A stretch of DNA of 64,000 nt from Synechococcus sp. RCC307 (GCA_000063525.1 CT978603.1:801105-865104), one strand, 5' to 3'. Positions 1-9,541 are shown, counted from the first letter of the stretch. Notes: generated by a model not told the origin, from the sequence alone. Numbers and translations: made by a program.

Positions 1-85
1 CGCCTCTGCTCCTGCTGCAGCTGAAGCGCCTAGCTGGAACACCGGCCCGCTGGTGGACCTCCCCGACGATGAGATTCCCTTCTAA
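1..85 (+). CDS. ssb: Single-stranded DNA-binding protein, C-terminal tail (partial)
   Basis: Only the last 27 codons are inside the window; the frame begins at base 2 and stops with TAA at 83-85. The encoded end is Ala/Pro-rich and finishes in the acidic tip DLPDDEIPF. That matches the conserved SSB tail that docks replication and repair partners such as PriA, whose gene lies 2.7 kb downstream. The OB-fold lies outside the window, so the call rests on the tail alone. Confidence 0.8.
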   Translation, partial: ASAPAAAEAPSWNTGPLVDLPDDEIPF

Positions 86-93
86 GCAGGGAA

Positions 94-273
94 TCAAGGC
101 TGAGAGATGTGCTGACTGGTTTGATCCAGGAGCTGCCCGAGTTCGCGCTCGAGAGCAGCCAGATCAAGCCGTAGTTCGGGCCACTGGCCCTGGTCCAATT
201 GGCGCAACAGCCAACGCCGGTCTTGCTGCAATTGGTTCAGCAGCTCGGCTGGCGTGGTCTCGGCGTCGCTCAT
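94..273 (-). CDS. Small hypothetical protein, helical
   Basis: A 59-residue reverse-strand frame starting at the ATG at 273 (MSDAETTPAELL). A longer frame exists upstream, but it would run into the divergent DUF2854 gene, so the short start is preferred. The sequence is dominated by Leu, Gln, Arg and Glu in heptad-like spacing, suggesting one or two amphipathic helices. It faces ssb tail to tail with 8 bp between. No family recognised. Confidence 0.5.
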   Translation of the reverse strand: MSDAETTPAELLNQLQQDRRWLLRQLDQGQWPELRLDLAALERELGQLLDQTSQHISQP

Positions 274-325
274 GGCCCTTGGCTTTTCGCCATTATTTTC
301 GCTCGCCTTACGGGAAGATGACGCG

Positions 326-868
326 ATGAAGGATTTGTTCTCTCCAGGCTCGCTGCTCACCGTGGCTGGTGCCGTGCTCACGGTGATTGGTTCGGTGGCC
401 TATGCCACCGACTCCCCCAACGTGAGTTTGCCGACGATTTTCTATGGCATCCCCATCTTTCTGGGTGGCTTGGCGCTCAAGTCTTCCGAGCTGCCGCCTC
501 CCGTTCGGCTGACCCCGGCGGCTCAGTTCAGTGAGCTGCGCGACTCCACTGGCACCAAAGAGCAGCTCAAGCTGCTGAAGGATGTGGTGCGCTGGCGCTA
601 TGGCCAAAAGGCTCACCTGGAGAGTTCCTTGGAAGCCCTCAAGCTCTGGGATGAGGAGAATCCACCCCAACTGCAGAGCATTGCCGAGTACGACCACGGC
701 GGCCGCTACGCCCTGGAGATGGTGTTTGAGTTGGGCGATGTGCCCCGTGAGCACTGGCATCAGAAGGCCGACCGGTTGGGGCGCTTTTTTGGGCCTGGCT
801 TGGAGGCGAGCCTGGAGGATGGAGAGGCTGATCTGCTCATCGTGCAACTGCGTCAGCCATGTCCCTAG
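326..868 (+). CDS. DUF2854 family membrane protein
   Basis: 180 residues from the ATG at 326. Two hydrophobic segments lie near residues 9-27 and 35-52 ([18 protein letters not shown] and [14 protein letters not shown]), followed by a soluble domain rich in charged residues. This two-TM plus cytosolic tail layout matches DUF2854, a family essentially limited to cyanobacteria and plastids; function unknown. An alternative start at 254 is possible but would add an unlikely N-terminus overlapping the divergent small gene. The 3' end overlaps the start of argB by 10 bp, so the two are probably co-transcribed. Confidence 0.75.
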   Translation: MKDLFSPGSLLTVAGAVLTVIGSVAYATDSPNVSLPTIFYGIPIFLGGLALKSSELPPPVRLTPAAQFSELRDSTGTKEQLKLLKDVVRWRYGQKAHLESSLEALKLWDEENPPQLQSIAEYDHGGRYALEMVFELGDVPREHWHQKADRLGRFFGPGLEASLEDGEADLLIVQLRQPCP

Positions 869-1749
869 AGCCAGCCATGACAACACCGGATGTCTTGCGG
901 GTTGAGGTCCTTAGCGAGGCTCTTCCTTATATCCAGCGTTTTCGTGGTCGCCGGGTTGTGATCAAGTACGGCGGAGCCGCCATGGTTCGCGAAGACCTGC
1001 GTGATGCGGTGTTTCGCGATGTGGCTCTGCTGGCCAGCGTTGGCGTCGAGCCGGTGGTGGTGCATGGCGGTGGTCCTGAAATCAACCAGTGGCTCAATCG
1101 CCTCTCGATCGAACCGGTGTTTCAAGAGGGGCTGCGGGTTACCTGCCCCGACACCATGGACGTGGTGGAGATGGTGCTGGTTGGCCGCGTCAACAAACAG
1201 ATCGTCAATGGCCTCAACCGCGTCGGTGGCCGGGCGGTGGGGTTGAGCGGCGCCGATGGTGGCCTGGTGCAGGCCCGAACGCATGGCGATGGGTCTTTGG
1301 GATTGGTGGGGGATGTGGCCCAGGTGGATCCCTCGGTGATCATTCCGCTGCTTGATCAGGGCTACATCCCGGTGATCTCGAGCGTGGCCCCGAACCATGA
1401 GGGCCAGCCCTACAACATCAATGCCGACACGGTGGCGGGTGAATTGGCCGCGGCGATGGATGCCGAAAAACTGATCCTGCTGACCGACACTCCAGGAATC
1501 CTGCGGGACCGCGATGATCCCGAGTCATTGATTGATCAGCTCAGCCTGTCGGAGGCGCGCGAGCTGATTCATGCCGGTGTGGTGGCAGGCGGCATGGTTC
1601 CCAAAACCGAGTGCTGCATTCGCGCGTTGGCCCAAGGAGTGCGGGCGGCCCACATTCTTGATGGCCGCGTTCCCCATTCCTTGCTGCTTGAGGTGTTCAC
1701 CAACTCAGGAATCGGCACGATGGTGTTGGGAAGCCGCCAGCAGGGCTGA
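859..1749 (+). CDS. argB: Acetylglutamate kinase
   Basis: Phosphorylates N-acetyl-L-glutamate with ATP, the second step of arginine synthesis in the cytosol. 296 residues, normal for the family. Visible signatures are the nucleotide-binding IKYGGAAM, the substrate loop [11 protein letters not shown] and the C-terminal GGMVPK. In cyanobacteria this enzyme is controlled by arginine and by complex formation with the nitrogen sensor PII; the N-terminal helix used for arginine sensing is present. The start at 859 overlaps the upstream gene; a second in-frame ATG at 877 would remove six residues. Confidence 0.97.
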   Translation: MSLEPAMTTPDVLRVEVLSEALPYIQRFRGRRVVIKYGGAAMVREDLRDAVFRDVALLASVGVEPVVVHGGGPEINQWLNRLSIEPVFQEGLRVTCPDTMDVVEMVLVGRVNKQIVNGLNRVGGRAVGLSGADGGLVQARTHGDGSLGLVGDVAQVDPSVIIPLLDQGYIPVISSVAPNHEGQPYNINADTVAGELAAAMDAEKLILLTDTPGILRDRDDPESLIDQLSLSEARELIHAGVVAGGMVPKTECCIRALAQGVRAAHILDGRVPHSLLLEVFTNSGIGTMVLGSRQQG

Positions 1750-1753
1750 GGCC

Positions 1754-2743
1754 ATGGACCAGGCGATCAAGGCCGCTGAAAGCGCGTTGGGTTGCGGCGA
1801 ATACCGGCGGGTGTTGCAGCTGCTGGAGCCTTTGGCTGCCGAGTTGCCGGTCACCATGAAGCTTGGCGCCGAGGTGCGCCTGCTGCAGGCCACAGCCCAT
1901 CAGGGGCTCGGCGATGCTGAGCGAGCCAAACAGAGTTGCCGTGCTGCCGCCCAGTGCGGTGATGGGGAGCTGCGCCGGCAAGCCCGCGCCCTGTTGGCCG
2001 TGCTGGAGGCCCCAGTGCTGCAGGTGCCCTCCGATCGCACGGTTCAGCTGCCGCAGCTGGGCTCGATGCCGGCCCTCGAAGGTGTGGCCAAAGCCGGTCG
2101 CCGCTCGCGCCGACGCCAAACTCCGCCCCCACCAGCGCCGCCGCCGGTGGGCCGCACCCGCTCACCGGCTGGTTTTGCCGCCCTGGCGATGGCGGTGCTG
2201 ATCGGGCTGACGCTGCTGATGGCCGGCTGCGTTCGCGTCGACACCGATTTTCATTTCACCTCTCCAGGCCGGGTGGTGGTGGAGCAGCAATTGCAGGGGA
2301 CCACAGCTAGCCGCCAAAAGCCTGTGCTGTTGGGTTTGCAGGAGCTGGCGCCCTGGTTGCAAGAGCAGGTCAGTGGCGCCTCTGAGCTGATGGCCGAGGA
2401 GCTGCCCCAGCCGCTGCTGCAGTGGCGCGAGCGCAATTGGCTGCTGGGCGTGCAGCAACAGATCCAGCTTGATTGGGACCTCTCAATGCTCGATCCGGTG
2501 CCTGGCCTGGAGCTGCATCTGCACTTGCATCCCTTTGGCTCGGCGGCGGTTCGCCAAGCTGAGCCTCCCGTTGAGAACGAGGCATCTCAGCAACTCGATT
2601 GGCAGCCCCAACCTGGTGAGGCCAATCACCTGTTGTTGCGCTGTTGGCGCTGGAGTGGCCTGGGCCTTGGCAGTGTTGCGGTGCTGCTGCTGTTGCTGAT
2701 CAGCCTGCTGCTGCGGCAGTTCCAAGCAGGGCAGCGGGCTTAG
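1754..2743 (+). CDS. TPR-like plus DUF3153 membrane protein
   Basis: 329 residues from the ATG at 1754, 4 bp after argB. The first ~95 residues are Ala/Leu-rich and look like a tetratricopeptide-type helical domain (GEYRRVLQLLEPLAAELP). A basic, Pro-rich linker follows (RRSRRRQTPPPP), then a hydrophobic segment ending in LLMAGC near residue 159, a soluble domain starting VRVDTDFHF, and a C-terminal TM helix of Leu/Val before RQFQAGQRA. The second half matches DUF3153, a cyanobacterial family normally starting as a lipoprotein. Here the lipobox-like LMAGC is internal because of the fused N-terminal domain. The 3' end overlaps priA by 4 bp. Confidence 0.65.
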   Translation: MDQAIKAAESALGCGEYRRVLQLLEPLAAELPVTMKLGAEVRLLQATAHQGLGDAERAKQSCRAAAQCGDGELRRQARALLAVLEAPVLQVPSDRTVQLPQLGSMPALEGVAKAGRRSRRRQTPPPPAPPPVGRTRSPAGFAALAMAVLIGLTLLMAGCVRVDTDFHFTSPGRVVVEQQLQGTTASRQKPVLLGLQELAPWLQEQVSGASELMAEELPQPLLQWRERNWLLGVQQQIQLDWDLSMLDPVPGLELHLHLHPFGSAAVRQAEPPVENEASQQLDWQPQPGEANHLLLRCWRWSGLGLGSVAVLLLLLISLLLRQFQAGQRA

Positions 2744-4983
2744 AGCTCCAAGGGGTCTGGATCGATCGCCAAGTGCACGCCGCGGGGCAGCAGCTTGCGC
2801 AGTTCTGTCTCCGGCGGCAGCGGTAAGTCGGAATTAGCTGGGCCTTGCAGCAGCAATTGCCAGCGGCTGAGGCCGGCCACCTTGGAGCGAGCTGCCGGGG
2901 CAGGGCCAATCACCAACCAGCCCGCGGCTTGCAGTTGCGGGCCGATGGCTTCAGCGATGGTGGTGGCGGTGCTGGCTGTGAGGCTGGCGGCAGGGCCGGC
3001 CAGACGCAGGATGCAGGCGCGGCTGTAGGGCACCAGTCCAGCCCCCTGACGCACGCTCGCTTCTTCTTCCAAAAAGCGCCCATAGCGCCCATCGATCAGA
3101 TGGCGGATCACGCGGTGATCAGGGCTGTAGGTCTGCACCAGCACCTCGCCCGGCCGTTCCCCGCGGCCAGCGCGGCCGGCCAGTTGCAGCATCAGCTGCA
3201 GGCTTTCCTCGGCAGCGCGCACATCGGGCCGGTGCAGCTGACCATCAGCCGCCAGCACCGCCGCCAAGGTGACGCTCGGTAGATCCATGCCTTTGGCCAG
3301 CATTTGCGTGCCTACCAGCACATCGGCTTCGCCAGCGGCAAATTGCAGCAGCAGGCGTTGATGGCCGTCGCGTCCGCGGGTGGTGTCGCGGTCAAAGCGC
3401 AACAGCCGCACTCCTTCGAGCTCTTGCTCGAGGGTGTCCATCACCCGCTGGGTCCCGGCGCCGAAGGGTTTGAAGGCCGTGGATCCGCAATGGCCGCAGC
3501 GATCACTGATCTCCTGGCGGTGATCACACCAATGGCAGCGCAGCCAGCTATCGCCCCGGCTGTTGCGGTGCACCGTCAGCGACACATCGCAGTGGGGGCA
3601 CATCACCACCTCACCGCAGCTGCGGCAGCTCAAAAAGGTGCTGTAGCCGCGGCGCGGCACCAACACCACCGCCTGCTCCTGCCGCTCCGGCAGTTGCATC
3701 AGCCGGTCCAGCAGGGGGCGGCTCAGTAGGCGCCGGTGGCCGCTGGCCAGCTCTTGGCGCATGTCCACAACATGCACTGGCGGCAGGGGGCGCGCGGCGA
3801 TGCGATCACGCAGCTCCAGCAGCCCCATGGCTGCGTTGTCCTGTTGGCTTAATAACCAGTTCTCCAGGCTCGGGGTGGCGCTACCAAACAGCAGCCGCGC
3901 CCCCTCCAGTTCCATGCGGATCCGGGCCACATCTCGGGCGTGGTAGCAGGGCATCGGCGATTCCTGCTTGTAAGAGCTGTCGTGCTCTTCATCCAGCACG
4001 ATCAAGCCCAGCTGGGGCATCGGCAAAAAGATCGCCGAGCGTGTTCCCACCACCACGTTGGCCCCGCCTTGGCGGCAGCGGCGCCACGCCTTGATGCGCT
4101 CACCATCGCTGAGGCCCGAGTGGAAGCTGATGACGCGATCCCCAAAGCGCTGGCGGCAGCGCTGCAGCAGCTGAGGCACCAGGCCGATCTCAGGGGTAAG
4201 CAGCAACACGCTTTGGCCCTGCTCGAGCACTTGCTGGCAGCAGCGCAGGTACACCTCGGTTTTGCCAGATCCAGTCACCCCCCACAGCAACCACTGGCGG
4301 ATCTCGGGTTGCTGCTGCCATTGCTGCAGGGCCTGCTGCTGCTGCGCGCTGAGCTCAGGCGGTTCTTCCTGCAGCTCAACTTGGCTGCCCACGAGGGCGG
4401 CCTCGTCTTTCAGCAGCGTTGGCGTCAGCGCAATCCATTGTTTGCTGGCCAGGGTTTTCAGCAGGGCCCGGCCAAAGCCTTGCTCCACCAATTGCGTGAC
4501 GGGCTTGGGGCCATGGGCCTCGAGGAGATCGAGCAGCGCTTGCTGGCGTTGGGTAGGTGAGTCGCCAGGGGGCGGAGGCTGCAGCCGCTCGGCCACCAAC
4601 ACGCTGCGCCCATGGCCGCCGCTCTGGCGCCGGTGCCCAAGCCAGCCATTGGGCAACGCTGTTTTCAGCACCTGAAAGCTGGAGGTGTGGCAGCGCTGCG
4701 CCACCCCCTCGAGCATCTGCTGCCACAGGGGATCAACAGCGGCGGTCTCCAGCCGCTCCAGCACAGGGCTTAAGGCAACACCCTCTGGCACATCAGCAGC
4801 CTCTGCGCTGACAATGCCTGTATGCAGCTGGCCGCGGAGTTTGACGCGCACCAAATCGCCAGCTTGAAGCGGTTCAACCCCGCTGGCGTCGTAACTGAGC
4901 AACCGGCCGCTGCGGCCGGCCTCCACCCAAACACTGACTGAAACCCGTTCCCCCACGTCTGGTTTGGGAAACGGCGCAAACAA
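2740..4983 (-). CDS. priA: Primosomal protein N' (replication restart helicase PriA)
   Basis: 747-residue 3'-5' superfamily 2 helicase that reloads the replisome at repaired or stalled forks. The order is as expected: N-terminal DNA-binding domain, Walker A GVTGSGKTEVY near residue 235, Walker B DEEHD, and the paired zinc-binding cysteines CRSCGEVVMCPHC and CHWC...CGHC, followed by the helicase C domain with QMLAKGMD and QLAGRAGRG. It is read convergently with the DUF3153 gene and divergently from rpoD. ssb, its physical partner, lies in the same neighbourhood. Confidence 0.97.
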   Translation of the reverse strand: MFAPFPKPDVGERVSVSVWVEAGRSGRLLSYDASGVEPLQAGDLVRVKLRGQLHTGIVSAEAADVPEGVALSPVLERLETAAVDPLWQQMLEGVAQRCHTSSFQVLKTALPNGWLGHRRQSGGHGRSVLVAERLQPPPPGDSPTQRQQALLDLLEAHGPKPVTQLVEQGFGRALLKTLASKQWIALTPTLLKDEAALVGSQVELQEEPPELSAQQQQALQQWQQQPEIRQWLLWGVTGSGKTEVYLRCCQQVLEQGQSVLLLTPEIGLVPQLLQRCRQRFGDRVISFHSGLSDGERIKAWRRCRQGGANVVVGTRSAIFLPMPQLGLIVLDEEHDSSYKQESPMPCYHARDVARIRMELEGARLLFGSATPSLENWLLSQQDNAAMGLLELRDRIAARPLPPVHVVDMRQELASGHRRLLSRPLLDRLMQLPERQEQAVVLVPRRGYSTFLSCRSCGEVVMCPHCDVSLTVHRNSRGDSWLRCHWCDHRQEISDRCGHCGSTAFKPFGAGTQRVMDTLEQELEGVRLLRFDRDTTRGRDGHQRLLLQFAAGEADVLVGTQMLAKGMDLPSVTLAAVLAADGQLHRPDVRAAEESLQLMLQLAGRAGRGERPGEVLVQTYSPDHRVIRHLIDGRYGRFLEEEASVRQGAGLVPYSRACILRLAGPAASLTASTATTIAEAIGPQLQAAGWLVIGPAPAARSKVAGLSRWQLLLQGPANSDLPLPPETELRKLLPRGVHLAIDPDPLEL

Positions 4984-5271
4984 TCATCCTCCAGCAGTCA
5001 AGCCAAGCTTGCGCAACCCACACCCATTTCTTAAGATGGATGAGTTGGGCTGGTAACACAGCCGTCGGAACACGACAGAGTTCCGTCCAGAGGGAAGACA
5101 CCGAGGAGCTTCTGCTCAGGGTCTGCGATCACCCCTGACAACCCTGTCACTCCGACATTTTTGTCGTCTTGTACCCCAGACCACTGCTGTTGCGCAGGCG
5201 CGTTAGTCGCATGTGCTCGGCGTAATGAGACGCTTTCCCGTCTCTCTTAGCCCTTCGTTCGGTTCGATCGC

Positions 5272-6477
5272 ATGCCCGTAGCTGCTGCCGCTAAGTCCAC
5301 AACCGCTGTCGCGGAAGCCACCGAAGCCAAGCCGGTGAAAGCCAAGGCTGCTCCCAAAGCCAAGGCAGCCCCTAAGGCCAAGGCTGCTCCCAAAGCCAAG
5401 GCAGCCCCTAAGGCCAAGGCTGCTCCGAAGGCCAAAGCCGAGCCTCAGGCTGAAGTTGCTGTCACGACCACCGTCGCGAAAGACGGCAAGGCCGCCAAGC
5501 TGCCCAGCATCAAGATCGGCCCGAAGGGCGTCTACACAGAAGACTCCATCCGGGTGTATCTGCAGGAGATCGGCCGCATCCGCCTGCTGCGCCCTGATGA
5601 AGAGATCGAGCTGGCCCGCAAGATCGCCGACCTGCTTCACCTCGAAGAGCTGGCTGATCAGTACGAGGAAGACCACGGCAAATATCCCGACAACCGCGAG
5701 TGGGCTGTCCTGGTCGACATGCCCCCCATCAAGTTCCGTCGCCGCTTGATGCTCGGCCGCCGGGCCAAAGAAAAGATGGTGCAGTCCAACCTGCGCCTGG
5801 TTGTGTCGATCGCCAAGAAGTACATGAACCGGGGCCTGAGCTTCCAGGACCTGATCCAAGAAGGCAGCCTTGGCTTGATCCGCGCGGCTGAGAAGTTCGA
5901 CCACGAGAAGGGGTACAAGTTCTCCACTTACGCCACTTGGTGGATTCGTCAGGCCATCACCCGCGCCATCGCCGACCAGTCGCGCACCATCCGCCTGCCG
6001 GTGCACCTCTACGAGACGATCTCTCGCATCAAGAAGACCACCAAGGTGCTCTCCCAGGAGTTCGGCCGCAAGCCCACCGAAGAAGAGATCGCTGAATCGA
6101 TGGAGATGACCATCGAGAAGCTGCGCTTCATCGCCAAGTCAGCTCAGTTGCCGATTTCCCTGGAAACACCGATCGGTAAGGAAGAGGACTCACGTCTCGG
6201 CGACTTCATCGAAGCCGACATCGAGAATCCCGACCAGGACGTGGCCAAGAACCTGCTGCGTGAGGACCTCGAAGGTGTGCTCGCCACCTTGAGCCCCCGT
6301 GAGCGTGATGTGCTGCGTCTGCGTTATGGCCTCGACGATGGCCGCATGAAGACCCTCGAAGAGATCGGTCAGATCTTCGATGTGACCCGCGAGCGCATCC
6401 GCCAGATCGAAGCCAAGGCCCTGCTCAAGTTGCGTCATCCCAACCGCAACGGCGTGCTCAAGGAGTACATCAAATAA
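5272..6477 (+). CDS. rpoD: Principal RNA polymerase sigma factor (RpoD/SigA)
   Basis: 401 residues. Region 1.2 ([16 protein letters not shown]), region 2 ([16 protein letters not shown] through [12 protein letters not shown], about residues 173-230), region 3 and a region 4 helix-turn-helix ([19 protein letters not shown], near 360-380) are complete, as in group 1 cyanobacterial sigma factors. Residues 18-56 are an Ala-Pro-Lys low-complexity tract replacing the acidic region 1.1. The ATG at 5272 follows a 290-bp divergent promoter region shared with priA. The last codons and the stop are part of an 18-bp sequence repeated at 9644-9661, so the 3' end of this gene looks like an integration site; the protein is unchanged. 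Confidence 0.97.
   Translation: MPVAAAAKSTTAVAEATEAKPVKAKAAPKAKAAPKAKAAPKAKAAPKAKAAPKAKAEPQAEVAVTTTVAKDGKAAKLPSIKIGPKGVYTEDSIRVYLQEIGRIRLLRPDEEIELARKIADLLHLEELADQYEEDHGKYPDNREWAVLVDMPPIKFRRRLMLGRRAKEKMVQSNLRLVVSIAKKYMNRGLSFQDLIQEGSLGLIRAAEKFDHEKGYKFSTYATWWIRQAITRAIADQSRTIRLPVHLYETISRIKKTTKVLSQEFGRKPTEEEIAESMEMTIEKLRFIAKSAQLPISLETPIGKEEDSRLGDFIEADIENPDQDVAKNLLREDLEGVLATLSPRERDVLRLRYGLDDGRMKTLEEIGQIFDVTRERIRQIEAKALLKLRHPNRNGVLKEYIK
5347..5439 (+). repeat. 36-bp tandem repeat inside rpoD
   Basis: Two perfect 36-bp units (5347-5382 and 5383-5418) and a partial third (5419-5439) encode repeats of Ala-Ala-Pro-Lys-Ala-Lys. The exact repetition at DNA level means copy number could change by slippage without breaking the frame. 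Confidence 0.85.
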
Positions 6478-6480
6478 TCA
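6463..6480 (+). repeat. Left copy of 18-bp direct repeat (putative attachment site)
   Basis: GAGTACATCAAATAATCA, covering the last four sense codons and the stop of rpoD plus three bases. The identical 18 bp recurs at 9644-9661 in the same orientation. The pair brackets a low-GC segment with a phage gene fragment. That is the pattern left when an element integrates at the 3' end of a gene and restores the reading frame. Confidence 0.7.
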
Positions 6481-6679
6481 TTTACTCGATGTGCCAATCC
6501 TTCAGATCCTCTGCCTTGTAAAGGGTCTGAAGGTGTGACGATTCTGGCTCAAACGCTGGAGATACGCCGGAGATACGGTTGAAGGCGTGTGCCAGTTGTT
6601 GTGAGCCGTTGCTCCTGCGTGCTGTTTCGGCCTGGGTTAGCGCGCTTGATTATTTGATGTATTGGCTAGCTCTCTGAGC

Positions 6680-6976
6680 TCAGTTCATGTGCCCCTGCCC
6701 AGACAGGGGCTTTTCTGTGTCTACCCAAACGGGGGATAGCAGGCTTTGCAGAACCACTCCTTTGAGGTCGGCCCAGGCAATGTCCTTGGCCTGTTTGCGG
6801 CTTGGGGCGAGATGGAAAACTTTTGCGCCGGGCTTGGTGAGGCAAAGCTCCACGCCGGCTGTGAGCATCAGCCTGGTTTTGCCGAAGCGGCGTCCGCTGA
6901 AGACGACTTTCACGTCAGCGTCAGCCCGCAGGATCTCGGCTGCTGCGGGCTTGAGCTCTAAGTGGGCTACTGGCAT
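6680..6976 (-). pseudogene. Phage terminase large subunit, N-terminal fragment
   Basis: 98 codons from the ATG at 6976. The sequence carries the terminase ATPase start: SGRRFGKTRLM (Walker A form) near residue 27 and HLAPSRKQAKDIAW with the usual adenine-side spacing. Terminase large subunits normally run 400-550 residues, so only the first fifth is present. The frame ends inside the terminator hairpin (last residues PLSGQGHMN), showing that the gene was cut and joined to unrelated DNA. It is evidence of a past prophage or phage-derived element, not a working gene. Confidence 0.7.
6691..6715 (+). terminator. Rho-independent terminator
   Basis: Stem GCCCCTG / CAGGGGC with a 6-base loop followed by TTTTCT, 214 bp after rpoD. 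It may now end rpoD transcription. It resembles the terminator at 9688-9713, which is probably the original one displaced by the insertion. Confidence 0.7.
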
Positions 6977-7124
6977 GACCCAGTCAAGCGACCCTTTTGG
7001 GGGAGCGCCGGGTCAGCCAAAACCACCCTTTTGGGGGAAGTGCTGAGGGTGCTGCCGGAGTGATGGTGAAAAGGTCAAGAGGCAAAAAAACAATTTGAGT
7101 GACATCAAGTTGATGCCAATTGAC

Positions 7125-7139
7125 TGATTGAAACAATCA
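7125..7139. promoter_or_regulatory. Short inverted repeat upstream of RTX gene
   Basis: TGATTG-AAA-CAATCA, a perfect 6-bp inverted repeat in an AT-rich leader 33 bp before the ATG at 7172. Its size would suit a dimeric repressor site or a promoter-overlapping operator. A clear ribosome-binding site GGAGGG follows 7 bases before the ATG. Function inferred only. Confidence 0.3.
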
Positions 7140-7171
7140 TTTTCCTCAACAGCATTCTGGAGGGTTTTAAA

Positions 7172-9541
7172 ATGGCTTATTTTGTTGACTCTCAATACGA
7201 ACACTACGGAACAGCACGAGCAACAGGAATCAACAGAGAACTAACTGAATCAGAACGAAGCGAAAATCAACTTCGGATCAATGCTGGAGCTACTTCAGAC
7301 AATGGGGGCGGGACAGGAACCACAAATATTGCCATTGCTTCAGCAGTGCTCAATACGACACTTGATACCAGAGCGACAGACATTGACATCAGTGCAAGCG
7401 CTTGGGGCTATGAGGCTTATTCATATGGACTATCGGGATCAACACTGAACGCAACAAACAATGCTGGCGTTGATTTGGATATTCAAACCCACTCAACTGT
7501 TAGAGGGTACGATCCAGCTAATGGCCTAGACAATAGCCATATCTCAACTGGTGAAGGCAATGACAGAATTGAAATTCTAGCTTCAGCATCTGGGAGCTCA
7601 CAGGGAGCGAATCTCCAAAGCAATCAGCAGCTTTTTGCTCGCGGCATGACCGCAGGCTCAAGCATCAATAGCGGTGGCGGTGATGACAATATAATTATCA
7701 ATGCAAGTGCTGCTCAGCAATCATATTCAGCAAATGCAGTGTTGTCAGCAACTGGCGTTGAGCGATCAATGATTGACACTGGCGATGGCAATGACACTCT
7801 TCACATTCTTGCTTCTGCCTCGACTTATTACGGATCAGAATTAGGCGTTGGACTTTCCAGCTCTTCAGTTACACTTGGTTCGGGAGACGACAATTTCTAT
7901 CTGCATGGCAATTATGAGAACTCAAGCGTTGATGGTGGCACTGGCTTCGATACACTAACCCTCAGCAGAGGCACAGCTTCCTCGGTTGTTTCCAGGCAAG
8001 ATGGGTCTTTGAGTGTAAGCAATGGGAATCAATCCCTGATTCTTCAAGGTATTGAAAGGATTAACTTCGCCGACGGGACTAGCTATGAGGCGCCTCCAGC
8101 AAAGCCTGGTGTAACTGTTGAATATGGATCGACCTTGATCTCGGAAAATGGCGATTCAACTACCATTTCATACAAACTCGACTCTCCGCCGTCGGAGACT
8201 GTTGCTATTTGGCTTCGCAACTCAGATACAGCGGAGGCAAGTCTAAGCCATGAATATCTTGAGTTTGATGCAACAAACTGGAATCAAGAGCAAGTTGTAA
8301 CTGTTACGGGCCTAAGCGACAGGGAAGTCGACGGAGCGAAAGCTGCAACTATTACCCATGAAATTGTAAGCAATGACTTTGATTATGCCCCTCGTGCCGA
8401 TGGCACTGGTGGTGTCGTCATCGAAAATATTGTATTCACAAACGCAGATGCAGATGAGCATCAAACTATTTATGGAGACCGAGAGGTAGGTAGGTATAAT
8501 GATCGACTAATTGGCGAGGACGGAAATGATCGGATTTACGGCGGATGGGGTCGTGATCAAGTTAATAGTGGCTGGGGTGGCGATCGAATTTATGGTGGCT
8601 ATGACGACGACGTCCTTTACGGCGAAGAGGGTAATGATCAGCTTTATGGAGAGGCGGATGACGATCGCCTCTTTGGAGGCAGCGGCAATGACGTCCTAAA
8701 TGGTGGTACTGGCGCCGACTACATGAGTGGCGGAGCTGGCAATGACACTTATTACGTTGACAATGAAAACGATATTATTGATGATCGTGGCTTGTCTTCC
8801 GATGTAGATACGGTCGTTCTACAAGGAGCTGTTCGATTCACCCTTGGTAATGGTATTGAGAGTGCTGTGGGGAATAATGCTAATAACACTCTCAATGGAA
8901 ACTCATCAAATAACAACCTTGATGGGGGGGCGGGAAACGACAGCCTTCAAGGCGCCAGTGGGAATGATCAACTCATTGGTGGTGCCGGGAATGACACGCT
9001 TAATGGTGGCTCTGGTCGGGACACAGCTGTGTTTCATGGCCAGTCCAATCGCATCAACCTCAACATATCTGGTTGGCAAAACACGAGAGAAGGTCGTGAT
9101 CGCTTGGTCTCTATTGAGAGCGTTAATGCAGGAGGCGGCAATGATGTTGTGACTGGCAACCGTGGCAACAACACTCTTAGTGGCCAAAGTGGTAATGATT
9201 CACTGAGAGGAGCGGCTGGCAGCGATTACTTATTGGGGGGCAACGGCAGCGACAGGCTTATCGGTGGCTCCGGTAATGACAGGCTTGTTGGTGGGTCTGG
9301 TAATGACAGGCTTGTTGGTGGCTCTGGTCGTGACACCTTTGTTCTCTCTGAGGGCGCTGGCTATGATCGCATCTCGGACTTCCGTAATGGCCAAGACCGC
9401 ATTCAAGTAGGCGCTGGTGTTGACAACCTGCGAGTTCAAAATCGCAATGGCCATGCCTACGTCTATGAAGGACGGGATCTGATGGCTGTGGTCCAAGGCG
9501 GTGCAGGTGACTTGCAGGAAAGGGGAAACTTCCTGATCTGA
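7172..9541 (+). CDS. RTX (hemolysin-type calcium-binding) secreted protein
   Basis: 789 residues without an N-terminal signal peptide. The first ~300 residues are rich in Asn, Ser, Thr and Gly with scattered GxGNDxI elements. Residues ~310-420 resemble a Calx-beta-like beta-sandwich (VTVEYGSTLISENGDS). From ~430 on, nonapeptide GGxGxDxLx repeats form a calcium-binding beta-roll, interrupted by a GRDTAVF...NLN...GRDRLVSIE segment. The last ~75 residues (GRDTFVLSEGAGYDRI ... GNFLI) are shared with the three RTX proteins at 26.8-37.8 kb and probably form the C-terminal type I secretion signal. No catalytic domain recognised. GC content is below that of neighbours; likely horizontally acquired. 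Confidence 0.85.
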   Translation: MAYFVDSQYEHYGTARATGINRELTESERSENQLRINAGATSDNGGGTGTTNIAIASAVLNTTLDTRATDIDISASAWGYEAYSYGLSGSTLNATNNAGVDLDIQTHSTVRGYDPANGLDNSHISTGEGNDRIEILASASGSSQGANLQSNQQLFARGMTAGSSINSGGGDDNIIINASAAQQSYSANAVLSATGVERSMIDTGDGNDTLHILASASTYYGSELGVGLSSSSVTLGSGDDNFYLHGNYENSSVDGGTGFDTLTLSRGTASSVVSRQDGSLSVSNGNQSLILQGIERINFADGTSYEAPPAKPGVTVEYGSTLISENGDSTTISYKLDSPPSETVAIWLRNSDTAEASLSHEYLEFDATNWNQEQVVTVTGLSDREVDGAKAATITHEIVSNDFDYAPRADGTGGVVIENIVFTNADADEHQTIYGDREVGRYNDRLIGEDGNDRIYGGWGRDQVNSGWGGDRIYGGYDDDVLYGEEGNDQLYGEADDDRLFGGSGNDVLNGGTGADYMSGGAGNDTYYVDNENDIIDDRGLSSDVDTVVLQGAVRFTLGNGIESAVGNNANNTLNGNSSNNNLDGGAGNDSLQGASGNDQLIGGAGNDTLNGGSGRDTAVFHGQSNRINLNISGWQNTREGRDRLVSIESVNAGGGNDVVTGNRGNNTLSGQSGNDSLRGAAGSDYLLGGNGSDRLIGGSGNDRLVGGSGNDRLVGGSGRDTFVLSEGAGYDRISDFRNGQDRIQVGAGVDNLRVQNRNGHAYVYEGRDLMAVVQGGAGDLQERGNFLI

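Noticed and set aside
6500-6560. A stretch resembling a tRNA-Thr anticodon region (GCCTTGTAAAGG) with flanking inverted arms
   Set aside because: The arms CCTTCAGATCC / GGGTCTGAAGG form a simple hairpin; no acceptor stem, D-arm or T-loop can be built around it, so no tRNA or tRNA fragment is claimed.
6981-7045. Two copies of ACCCTTTTGGGGGA 34 bp apart
   Set aside because: Too short and self-complementary to call a transposon end or origin repeat; no other copies noticed.
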